Shown: in pieces, positions 1 to 10,967 of the stretch
Position numbering within the stretch: position 1 is the stretch's first letter
Layout: each line of letters begins with the position of its first letter
Assembly: GCA_964017045.1 (NCBI GenBank)
Contig: OZ024810.1
Location: forward strand, 16,549,204-16,613,203
Reading direction: 5' to 3'
Origin: Omphiscola glabra
Taxonomy: Eukaryota > Mollusca > Gastropoda > Lymnaeidae
DNA length: 64,000 nucleotides
The notes under the pieces: generated by a model
What the model saw: only the letters and a program-made list of their open reading frames with translations
What the model was told of the DNA's origin: nothing
Database searches by the model: none
Translations under genes and position numbers: made by a program

Positions 1-129
1 ATTGGGGCTGGAGCTGAATCTGTCAGTGGAGGGGGGGGGCACATCTGGCTGATCAGACCGTTTCTGCCACGAACGTTTTTTTTTTTTTAATACAGATTTT
101 GGAGGGGATGGGCGGGAAACCTGCATGTT

Positions 130-545
130 ACATTTCCGGTGGAATCTTGTAATTCGAAGGTTCATTTTATCAACAATAGTTACACTTTGGGACAGTGTGC
201 TGCCAAGATAAAGAAGTTGTTTACCAGCTTAAGTCCTGTTAATTTGACATTGATGTTGTGCTTGGTGTAATGCTTCCGCTGAGCTGTTTGGTACAGGACC
301 TCAGTGTTCCTCTCGTTAATGGTAAGACCGAAGGTCGTGCAGGCATCCGAGAAGTTCCTTGGATTTAGCGTGTTAAATACTTCATCATCCGTTATCTACC
401 TTAAATCGATTCCAATGCCTCTCTCTCTCTCTAAAGTATCAGAGAGCATGGTGGAGAACATGATGCCAAAGAGTGTTTGTGCCATAATGCAACGTGCTTG
501 ACATCGTAAGACACAGAGAGTGGTTGAGTCATCACTCCATTTTCC
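130..545 (-). pseudogene. LINE reverse transcriptase fragment
   Basis: Read on the minus strand with frame changes, this gives stretches typical of the C-terminal half of a non-LTR reverse transcriptase: a segment like FGLTINERNTEVLYQTAQ, then INVKLTGLKLVNNF. These match the family pattern 'DAC..FGLTIN..KTEVL.QPAPGK....P.I.V.G..L..V..F.YLGS'. Both ends are lost and frames are broken, so it is a dead copy. It is probably the same broad family as the remnants at 9080-9780 and 57020-57325. Assignment is by motif recall only. Confidence 0.6.
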
Positions 546-1900
546 CGGACCTTAGACAACATACCATCATGGGATTGACGATGTCAACTCCTCTATGTCC
601 CTCTGGATTGGTTAATTCGTCAAGTTCCCAAAACACGTTGTAATATGTCGTTCTATTCTTAATATCCCTGAATAAACTCGAGTTCTATTTCATAATAACT
701 ATAACTCTAATAACTAATTATATATACAGGCTGCAAAGTCAATAGGCACGTGAATCTATTACGATATAGCGCAGCTCGCTATCAGAAATAAAAGTAACAC
801 ATCCTACTTCCACAGAGTTCCACTCAATTCTGCCGCACGACTAAAACTTACGTCACAATACAGACAAGACAATACGTCACAATTAGCATAAAAATACGTC
901 ATTCAGTCAAGCGCGGGAAGAGCGTTCACTAGCTAATTAAAACTCTCTAACACACACCGCGCGTAATAAACATGACATTCAGTCGCATCAATTGCTAATG
1001 AACTCCCATACTCGACAGGCGTATAATTGAAATGAACTGACAGGTAGCAATACTTTCTGATGACCTTCAGTGCTGATATCGTTAAAAGCCTTGGTCAGGA
1101 CTGCATAAGTTGAGAAGCGGACAACATTCTGTTTCTGACACATTACGTGTCCCCGTACTGTTCTGTTTTCACTATGAAATTTTCACCATATGTTCGCGTT
1201 GACTTTGCTCGGTGCTAGTAATTTAAAGAAAACAATTGCCATTTTTGCGTTTGCCCACTTGCTAAAACACAATAGAAGGAAGATGTCCTTTAACATGCCC
1301 TAACACCCCAATGATGTCATGGGCCTTTCCTTTTGACGCTCAGCGGTTCTCATGTTCACTAGAGATTCTAAATTTTGTTTAATTCCTAGCAAGTGCTGAC
1401 ATGGACTGAGATCCATTTAACTCTAACCAGCGCTTGCTCTCACTGTCTCAAGAACAGTTGTTTAACCAGGAGGCTGCGATGACTAAACAATGAACGCATG
1501 TGACTTAAACATGACGGCACGGTAAGTGCCAAAAATTAAAAGTCCTTGTTCTCGTCGTTTAAAAACTGTTATCTTCTCTAAAACAACGCAACCCAATTAG
1601 CGATTCATGAAGGCAAACAAACCCGATCACACAAATTTTTTTTTTAAAAACCTAGCTAGTTATCTGTATTGGGATTTAGAAGTATTTTAAAGAGGAACTC
1701 TATAATGGTAACACGTGATCAGTTCTTCGCTGCTAATTAGCCCCCCCCCCCCTGTTGAGTTAAACCTGCATATATGTTTATATATATATATATATATATA
1801 AATATACTTATTGTAATGGACAATATGTTTCATATTACCTTCATATCACAATAGGACTATACAATTTAAATAGGACTTGTTGGCGAAGCATACAACTTGT
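546..1900. other. no gene seen; simple sequence
   Basis: AT-rich sequence without a convincing coding frame. It contains a poly-C run near 1741-1752 and a (TA)n tract near 1770-1800. Confidence 0.5.
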
Positions 1901-1902
1901 AT

Positions 1903-2028
1903 GGTCGTCTACCAATTGGTCTACTAATTAGTCGTCTACCAATTGGTCTACTAATTGGTCGTCTACCAATTGGTCTACTAATTGGTTGTCTACCAATTGG
2001 TCTACTAATTGGTCGTCTACCAATTGTA
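1903..2028. repeat. 27-28 bp tandem array of palindromic units
   Basis: About five units of GTCGTCTACCAATTGGTCTA plus CTAATTRG. Each unit contains the palindrome CCAATTGG and the near-palindrome CTAATTAG, so either strand can fold. Confidence 0.85.
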
Positions 2029-2280
2029 TTACAAGTTATCGCATTATGAAAAAAAAATGAAGTTTGAAAAAAGAAACGCTTTTCTTTGAAAACAAGGACC
2101 TTAAGTAAGACATATTTTGTATTATTATTTTATTTGAAAGATGGCTATCGATTAAAAAGTCTTTCAATTTTTTGATTTTGGTTTCAAGACTGCTACTGAG
2201 ATTCAACCTGCGAAACTAAGTCGTCTTGTCTGCTGCTCAGTTTCACTTCCGGGTTAGACAATCAGCTCGACAATCCAATC

Positions 2281-2505
2281 AATGGACTACGATGAGTCGA
2301 TTGTTTTGTCACGTGATAAGCGTAAGTACGAGTACGACTTCCAGTAGGCTATCTGCAACACACTGGTCGCTCACAAATTTTTCTTCAAACACCTTTCTTC
2401 CTTTAATCATAACTGAATTATAATTATTGTTATGGGTAGCACAGGCTACCGAAGGCTTACTCGTATCACGTGACAAAACAAGGAAGTGACTCATCGTAGT
2501 CCATT
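2281..2505. mobile_element. foldback/MITE-like inverted repeat, about 225 bp
   Basis: The left arm starts AATGGACTACGATGAGTC and continues with TTGTTTTGTCACGTGAT. The right arm (ends 2505) is its reverse complement, interrupted by a short CACTTCC insertion. Arms of at least 45 bp flank a 120-bp centre. No clear target-site duplication was found and no coding capacity. The superfamily is unknown. Confidence 0.65.
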
Positions 2506-2884
2506 CTGTTACACAATCCTCGTCAGTTTCGGTACATACCTTTTGCTTTTGTATTACTTAAAAGTTATGGGAAACGGCGTCAGACACCCTTCTAAGAGAC
2601 AAGCGATACATTTTCTCTTAGCCAAGTCATGAACATGGCGTCCTGTGAAATTTAAACTATGATGTGAAATGTCTTAGCGCTTAATCTTTGTTTTCATTTT
2701 GACGTCATCAGATTTGTCTGAATCGGAAGTCGACGCATTTAATAAACTAAATTTAGCCTTTTCCGATCTCAGAGTCTACACAAATTTCTTACTTACATTG
2801 CACACGGAGATTGTTATTGAACGCCTCTTCTGTTTTTGTTTCCGTTTGTTTCGTTTCTTTGGTAGTTTGTTAGGTTCTCTTGCA

Positions 2885-3097
2885 GGGATCTTGCAGGGCA
2901 CTACTAGAGGAGGGAGAAGAAGAGGAAGACAAAGAAAAAGATGGGAAGATAATATCAAAGAATGGACGGGATTACAACTAGTCGATGCTATGCGTAGGGC
3001 AGAAGACCGAGAGGAATGGAGAAGAATAGTGTACATGTCATCTGTGGCGCCCCAACGGTCGAAGGACTACATGACCTGATGATGATGATGATGATGA
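2885..3097 (+). mobile_element. LINE 3' end (copy 1) with GAT-repeat tail
   Basis: The translated segment GILQGTTRGGRRRGRQRKRW followed by EDNIKEWTGL and AEDREEWRRIVYMSSVAPQR is the extreme C-terminus of a non-LTR retrotransposon polyprotein common in molluscs. It runs straight into a (GAT)n tail, as expected for target-primed reverse transcription. The copy is heavily 5'-truncated; sequence upstream of about 2885 is unrelated. The copy at 7238-7625 is a longer relative. Confidence 0.75.
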
Positions 3098-3099
3098 TA

Positions 3100-6000
3100 G
3101 GTTCTCTTGGCACAGTCGTCGGAAAACTCATTACTCAAAGAAGCCAAAAATCAGCACCGCTACGTTTTTTAAAAATTTGAGAGCCATTTTTTTTTTTTTA
3201 AAACCTGTCATGAACCATGTTTTTCGTAGCAAACGTATGCATTCATTGGAATGTGATCATCGATATAGGAAAAAAAGATTTATTGACTTTTGTGTGAATT
3301 TTGTACATTATTTATTTTAACCGACTCTCAAGTTTTTAAAACAGGACTCGAACCAAATTAACAGAAACACCCCTTCAGAAATTTAACTGAGCTCTGCCCG
3401 GAGCTGCAGAACCGGACCCTCCGGTATCCGACGCGTCGATTTAGAATCAAACCAGATAAAAAGCGGTTTGTAAACAGACGTGTGGAGAAAAGAAAGCACG
3501 AGAGATAAGAGGTACCGCCCTTCACCAAAAGGCCTACACCATTAAACCTTTATGTTTGCCACTTTGACATCTCTAAGCTCCAAAAAAATGAACTTAGGGC
3601 GTCTAGGTAGTAGTGTGTAGTGTGTAGTGTTAAGTTGGGAAATCGTAGATAAGAAACACGGGGGGGCGATTTCTTAACATTCAAACAATTTTTTTTTCCT
3701 TTAAGGGAAGATACCGTCGTTCAACGTTTATAAAAATGGCCTCAAAAGCTTACCATGTAAGTTTCTACATTTTTTGGCCATTTCAACATTTAAAGTGTGA
3801 TTTAAAAAAAAAAAATTTTTTTGTCTTTTTGTTTTTAACTTTCGAATTTCAAGTTTGTTTGTTATGTTGTTTAGAATCCACACATCAATAGCTTTCAAAA
3901 ATCAGTTAGTTATCTAAACATAGATGTGCATTCATTGATTAGTCGCTTTTAATTTGAGGCCCATCGAATTTTGTTCTCATTTTCGGTGGCGAAAATGTGT
4001 TGCTTGACCACTCTAAGGCGTAGTTTCGGTTTCGGCAGAGAGAGAAAAGTTAACGTTCGGTTTATTTTCGGTTTTAGCCCGAAAGTGATTGAGACTTTCG
4101 GTCGTCTACCAAAAGTCTCACTAAAACTCTGTCTACTTGTCGACCGGTAATCCGATATTCGTTATTACTCGACGTCTTGCTTTCACCCAGGGCGTGTCAA
4201 CAGCTGCGGGGGCCTTGGTTAAGGAAAAGGCTCCGATGCCACACATCTCTCTATGTACTCAGTTTTGTGCGAAGGAGGGGTTGCGAAGGTGAATGAACCC
4301 TGGCGCCAACATTCGGGGAGCGCAAAAACCGTCTTTGATCGGCCCTTAGTAGTAAATTAAACCTATGTATTTCACCCAGTTAAGGGCGCCAAAATCATCA
4401 TCTTTCTGGTCTGACATGGGCACTGCTTTTACTCGGCATTGCTCTGGCTATAGTCTACTGATCAAGTATTGTAATAAAAAAAAAGTTGTATGACCCAGGT
4501 TGGCCTTTGACTTTCCGCCATTTCCTATCAGGTTATTTTATTCGTCAGTTACATGGGATACCATGTCAGGTTTTCGTGTGCGGGTGGCGTGCATGGAAAC
4601 TATCGGCACCAAAATTAGGCATTTTGACGCCAAGGGCCAGTTCTGACTTCGTCGCCCCCCCCCCCCCATTTTTCCCCGGCAAACTCAAACATAAATTCAT
4701 CCGGTTAGCGGTGCCCCTTGAGAATATGCTTTTAGCCCCAGCTTTGTTTCGCTCCTGAACAAATATAAAGACCAACTACATATACTAAATAAAATGAAAA
4801 TCGTAATTTAGTCCGTTCAAAGAAATCACTGTAATTACTCTCATCCAACGCTATTTTGAATCTTGAAATGTGTCGGAACTGTCACTTTAATTGGAAAGAA
4901 GAAGAGATTAAATTACCGAACGAACCAGGTAGTAACATTCGGGAAGAGGTGTTTAGTAAGTACCGCTTTAGAATTTTTTTAACAAATTCAAAATGATGGA
5001 TGCATTTTGGCGCATACATAAATTTAATTTTACACTTTTTAACACTTAACGAGCCAGCAGCAGAGAAGATGCTAGATGAGACTTAGGTTCCCTTGACCAT
5101 GAGTTACACAATTCCTTTTTTTTTGGGTTGTATCTAAACAGTATTGTCATTTCATAAGTTTGTTTTGAAACTATTTGTGTGTTAAAACTGCTTCAACCAT
5201 TTAATGAATTTATATAATTTTTTAAATATGCGTTTAAAACAATTTTTCGTAAAAAAAAAAAAGACAAACTATTTGTGTATTAGTAAAATAATTACCATTT
5301 TTCATTAGCTAAGATTTAATGAAGTTTTTACAAACATTACTGCTACAGATTTAAAACTTATCATTAAAAAATATATATCTAAATGGTATACAAAAGAAAA
5401 AAGGCACTATTCATTAAAGGCGTCCAACTATTAATTTACCATACTACTTTAAAATACATTTTAACAGCTTTAAATTTTAACGGTATTACAAATATCTAGA
5501 TCTTTCGGTAGTGGTCAAAAGTCTCGTTAAGCGTATTGTTTCGGCTTCGGCCGAAAGCTATTTTTAAATTTCGTCTCGGTTTCGTGCGAAATCAGAAAAT
5601 TACATTCGTTTACTCTCTGCTTCACATGATTTGTTTATACAGTTAGTTGACTTAACAAAGAAAAGTAATGCATGTAATAAACACAATAAAATATTAAACA
5701 TTAATATTATCTTGACCTCATCGGCTTTATATCACAGTAACTTTCATGTCAAACACAAAGTATTAACCAACTTTTTTTGTTACATTTTTAAGTGCAAGCC
5801 GCGTGCAGATGTTCCTACAACCATGGCAAGAAAAGCAAGGCCTGTAAACACTCCCATAAAAGTATTATTTTTTAGTTACATATTTATCTCCTGAATTCTG
5901 TCATGCACTTAATCACATGTAGCAACGCTTCTTAATGAAATGACACGCCCAGATGTAGTCTTGACATAAATAGAGCAACATTTCTTCAATAACATTAATA

Positions 6001-6395
6001 CAGCAACATACCCACATGAGAAAAAGTACGCCATCTCCACCGATCCATCCCTTTGGCATTAAGTCCGGGCCTGTGCTTTTGCCTGCCTCACCACTTCCAT
6101 TCTACTCCGACCTAACAGATCCTTTCATTTCCCATGCGTGGATTCCAAGCTGTTAGAGATCTTACTCTTCTGTTAAAATTTTTCATCAACGAACAATTAT
6201 ATTAATATCTTATTATACGATGAGAACACTACCTATATTGAAAGCTACAAAAAATTTGTAAGGAAACAATTTGTACGAAGAAATTCTTCGGTATGGAAGT
6301 TTGTACGTGATGTAAATTATTTCGAAATTACAGTTTTGACGTTTCGAATGGAAATGTTTCGTTTTTTATGTGTGTTTTTTTAAACATCATTTTTT
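3100..6395. other. no gene seen; dispersed repeat pieces
   Basis: AT-rich sequence with homopolymer runs. Two related segments rich in TTTCGGTTTCGGC and CGAAAG occur at about 3985-4140 and 5495-5605. They share 'TTTCGGT.GT..(A/T)C(A/C)AAAAGTCTC', so they are likely copies of one unclassified repeat. The short open frames here have no recognisable product. Confidence 0.4.
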
Positions 6396-6730
6396 GTATT
6401 TAAATGATGTATTTAAATGATGTATTTAAATGACGTATTTAAATGACGTATTTAAATGACGTATTTAAATGACGTATTTAAATGACGTATTTAAATGACG
6501 TATTTAAATGACGTATTTAAATGACGTATTTAAATGACGTATTTAAATGACGTATTTAAATGACGTATTTAAATGACGTATTTAAATGACGTATTTAAAT
6601 GATGTATTTAAATGACGTATTTAAATGATGTATTTAAATGATGTATTTAAATGATGTATTTAAATGACGTATTTAAATGACGTATTTAAATGACTTATTT
6701 AAATGACGTATTTAAATGACGTATTTAAAA
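6396..6730. repeat. 13-bp satellite array, ATTTAAATGACGT units
   Basis: About 25 almost identical units of GTATTTAAATGAC. Each contains the palindrome ATTTAAAT and the half-site TGACGT. Variation is mostly C/T at one position (GACG versus GATG). The array is bounded by poly-A rich sequence. Confidence 0.95.
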
Positions 6731-7229
6731 AAAAACAAAAAAACAACACAAAAAAAAACAGAAATGTTTTTTTTTTTTAAAATGCAAAAAATAAAAACAT
6801 CACTTATTGTAAATATGTACAAATGAAATACAAAAACAACAGCCTGTAAGCAGTAAAACTGATATCACACTATTATTTAATGTTTCATTCAATGCAACAT
6901 TTATATCCCTGGCATTCAGGACTTCTAGTTGGGTATTTTGTGTGTGTTTTCTATTTGTTTGTTCTTTGTTTTTTTTTTTACACGAGCTATTCTCCTTCTA
7001 GGAAACTGCCGTTCGAAAGAACAGCCGCTGGGAAAAAAATGTCGGCCCAAACAAATATGCCACGTACAAATTTCGCGATACTTATTTTGCCAGATATGTG
7101 AATAAAAAAAAAGAAAGCGTGGGAAAAAATGTAATATTCATATTTGGCTTCTTATCCTTACAACGGAAAGAAAAAGAGGGCTGGGGTTTGGGGGGGGGGG
7201 GGGTGGACACATTTAAATTTGATAATTTG

Positions 7230-7625
7230 ATTCCACGATGGAGATGAGATGTTTCAGAGGCATTCTTGGCATCTGCAATAGAGACCTTATCACCAATGAA
7301 CAAGTAAAAGAAATGATTCATCAAGCAACTGGGCAGTACGATGACCTCCTGGCGTCTGTAAAAAATCGCAAACCTGAGTGGTATGGCCACCCGACCAGAA
7401 AACAAGGGCTCGCCAAAGAAATCCTGCAGGGCACAACTAGAGGAGGAAGAAGAAGAGGAAGACAGAGAAAGAGATGGGAAGATAACATCAAAGAGTGGAC
7501 GGGATTAAAACTAGGCGATGCTATGCATAGGGCAGAAGACAGAGAGGAATGGAGAAGAATAGTTTTTATGTCATCTGTGGCGCCCCAACGGTCGAGAGAC
7601 TACGGGACATGATTATGATGATGAA
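7230..7625 (+). mobile_element. LINE 3' end (copy 2) with ATGATG tail
   Basis: An uninterrupted 124-codon frame (7238-7612) starting MEMRCFRGILGICNRDLI is the C-terminal part of a non-LTR reverse transcriptase. The upstream part matches the 'RCFRKILGI...D.ITNE.V...I' pattern, the middle 'W(Y/F)GH..R' and the tail GRRRGRQRKRWEDNIKEW. It is followed by TGATTATGATGATGA. The 5' end is truncated. The frame is still open, suggesting a younger insertion than the copy at 2885. Confidence 0.8.
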
Positions 7626-9020
7626 TTTGATTCCACTCTTTTAAAACTTAAACAGTCGGACGACACAACAAAAAATAAAATGAAAACAAGAAGATCTATA
7701 ACCCATGGAACAAATGTTAAAATTAAAAACATTTCAAAAAAAAAAGTTCTTCGATAAATCCTTTACAAATGTACTATCGATCAATGGGGGGTTGGGGGTG
7801 GGGGTGAAAAATTGATAAAACATTTAGTTTATCCCTTCTCCCCCCACCCTATGAAACGCTGACAGCAGCCCATTTTGTTTTTCACGCCCCTGGTCTATAT
7901 TAATACTCGAACAACTCTTACAGCGCAGTTTTATTTCACTTACTAATTTAAGAAAAATAAATAAAACGTTTAAGCACCTAACGCACTTTTGATATATTTT
8001 TTTTTTAAAAATCATCTCAATGAGTGCAGTTATCGGAATTTTATTTTATCTCCCCCTTGAAAAACATGAAACACTGATTTTGGTTTGGGGGGGGTGAAGG
8101 TTGGGGGGGTTGAGGTTGGGGGTAGGGCTTGAAATTTTTACTAAATTTCTTGTCATCCGCACCGAGTTAATGTGTCACGTTTTAGGTCGATAGGCTGACG
8201 GCAAGTGGGTCAATTAGCCGTCCACATATTTTTCCAGCCCAAGCCAGCCACCCACGAATAAAAACGAAGTTATTATAAACTATTTTTAAAAAAAAGAGAA
8301 TGGCACGAATCAAAAGATATTGTTTCATGTCATCGGTCGTGACTGCAAACGATAGGGCTCTTTCCCAGTAATGGTCTAGCACAAGAGTGCGGACTGTCTT
8401 TAATGAAAAAAAAAGTATACCAATAAATTCCAGGCCTGCGTTCCAAGTTGTCCAAATACTGACTCGTCACGTTTCACGATAAGGGCCGTCTTTGGTGACA
8501 AGTCTTATTTTTGAACAGCGTTACACGTCCTCAATTATTCTTTTCCTCATGCCTCGACGATACTCGGCAACATATTTTTTTTTCTGTTACTGCACCATTC
8601 ATATGAAAAGGAAATTTAAAAAAAAAACAAAACAAAACTAAACAATTGGTTGAATTTCTTTTAATGAAAAACAATAATTAAAATTATAAAAAACTATTTT
8701 AAAAGAATGTAAACGGAATTTTTCTGAAGTCATCAACGAAATTTTTTATCGATGTTCTTAAGTGTGAAGATAAAAATGCAAAACTTCATTCTCAGTTGAG
8801 TGGGGTTTTTTTGGCGACGAAGAATTTTAGCCGCCATTTTGTTTGGTCTAGCCTCAAGTTTTCTCAACACAATACGATATTTTTTAAGTTTCAATTATTC
8901 ACATGTTCGTACAAAAACAATGACATAATTCCTACAAGATACAGGACCGACGGGGCTATTTAATATTTTACGAAATTTAAAGAAACGTTTGTTCTAGACA
9001 TCTTGTTTGTTGACGACTGC
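7626..9020. other. no gene; G-rich runs and a dispersed repeat
   Basis: Contains GGGGTTGGGGGTGGGGGT-type runs near 7785-7805 and 8080-8125. About 8160-8270 on the minus strand carries GGACGGCTAA(T/C)TGACCCACTT, shared with the repeat copy at about 26290-26345. No coding region was recognised. Confidence 0.45.
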
Positions 9021-9079
9021 TCTGTAAATGCAAGCTTGCAACAGAAAATGCAGAAAATACCCGATCCTTTTGCTACGGC

Positions 9080-9780
9080 CTCGACATCAAAAAAAAACTT
9101 TTTTTTTTTTAGATATTTGGCACCAACCAGCTCCAGGAAAAGCTTTTAAGAACACCAAAATATCGGTGAAGGTACGGAATCTCCAAACAGCGGACAAATT
9201 CATAAATTTGGGAAGCACCCTCTCCGGGTCGTTAACAGTATATGAAGAGATCAACAATATCATTTCCAATGCACATGTTGCATGTGTAAGGCTCTGCAAA
9301 CGCTTTTGGCGGGGAATTGGGTCCCAGCATTGTCACTAAACTACAGGGATATATAGTAATACTTTTAACATATCTTCTATATGCTAGAGTTATGTAGCAT
9401 AAATTGGCATACTTTTTTCGGTGAACTCCCCCAGAGGAAAAGGCTCAGCTTGTGGGCAGAAGAAAAAAACACGCTTCAATAACTCAAAGCCTTACTCAGA
9501 TTCACGGACAATGACCTTGATTCGTTTGAAACACTTGCTATGGATCGTACTAGCAGACGTTGTAGGCTCATTGTTGGAGCACAATTCCAAGAGAATAAGC
9601 GCACCGCTTACGCCCAAAGAAAGCGCACGGCATGAAGACGCAGAATCCACTCAAATCCATCCAGGATCCAAAACAACATGTATACCTCGCGAGGGAAATC
9701 TTTTTTCCGGCACAAATAGAACTGACAGGGCACCTGGGCACTCTCCGTCGAATTCTGCCTTGGTCGTCATTTTTTTTTTT
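9080..9780 (+). pseudogene. LINE reverse transcriptase remnant
   Basis: The frame at 9100-9339 reads WHQPAPGKAFKNTKISVKVR then ADKFINLGSTLSGSLTVYEE. This matches the non-LTR RT block 'HQPAPGK....I.V.G..L..VDKF.YLGSTLS....' that follows the catalytic centre. After frameshifts, 9421-9640 resembles the tail of the same protein (FETLAMDRTSRRCRLIVGAQ, then KR..AY.QRKR). Stops and shifts make it non-functional. The family resembles the remnants at 130-545 and 57020-57325. Confidence 0.7.
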
Positions 9781-9789
9781 TAAATTCGA

Positions 9790-10359
9790 CAATTAACCCA
9801 TTGTTACAAGTTGTTAGAAACATTGTCTTCTTTATAATTTGTTACCGTTTTTTTTTGAAACTATAATTAAAGACCAGGAAAGAATGCACAACTCATAAAT
9901 CGTGATGGCCTTTTTTTTTTTTATACAGCCAGGTATATCAAAATTTTGTTTAACAATCATATTTTTTTACCTAGTAATCCATTGGCAGTGATAAGCCTTG
10001 AAAATTAAGGCAGCTAGTAGGAAGTTACCAACAGCTCAACAGACCATTACATTGTTTTATTTTTCATTCATAGAACATAACATTTAAGTAACTATACAAA
10101 ATACTTTTTTTTTTTCTCCTCGTTTAATTCAGTTTAAAATATAATTTTTAGTTAATTAATTGTATCCCATGATTTCTTGAAAATCCCGGCTGAGGAAAAA
10201 AAACTATTCTCTTTTCATCTGATAAGCGAAAACTCGGGAAATGAGAAACTCATGGTGTCAAGTTTTGAAACTCATGTATAAATATGCAGTCTGTAGAAAT
10301 GTTGTTTTTTTTTTCTAGTATAACATAATTTTTATTAAAAAAACTACCTTATTCTGTAG
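9790..10359. other. upstream region of claudin-like gene 1
   Basis: AT-rich, with many poly-T runs. Any 5' exon of gene 1 should lie here or further upstream, but I could not identify one. A pyrimidine tract and TTCTGTAG acceptor end at 10359. Confidence 0.4.
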
Positions 10360-10932
10360 GCACCCACGACGAACACCACAAAATGTCCAGGGGGCATTCT
10401 CAGATTTTGCGGAGTGGCTGTGCTAGGTGTGGGTACCGTCCTTCATATTGTAGGTATGGCAACCACGGAGTGGACGGTAGACGACACTGGTACTTATATG
10501 GAACATTATGGACTTTGGAAAATCTGTCGATTATGCGAATGCATGAACGTCAAAGGTAACACAAATGAAATGTATTTCTTTCTTTAATTTGAGAAAGTAT
10601 AAAAACATTATAATTATTTTGTATATCAGGTAACGCTCTTAACACATTGATATTTTTTTGTGTGAGTGTGTGTGTTGTTGCGTGCAGGCGTCTTTGTTTA
10701 CATTGTCAAACCCGCGATTGAACTCTGAGTGACGCAAAGTTTTGTAACGCGATGGGGCGTGGCCGATTTGCAAATCGTCTCCCTTGACGTTGATTACAAG
10801 TAAAAACATATACATAATTCTTTTCAATTAGAATTCTGTAGAAATATCGAGACTGACCGAGATAGGGATACAATGTGTAATCCCCTTTCTAGAAAATTCA
10901 CTAAAACAGACTATACATGCACCTATTGACAT

Positions 10933-10967
<35 letters not shown>

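Noticed and set aside
2699..2884. N-terminal part of the frame that runs into the LINE tail at 2885
   Set aside because: Sequence upstream of 2885 has no similarity to RT; it is flanking DNA joined by chance to the truncated insertion.
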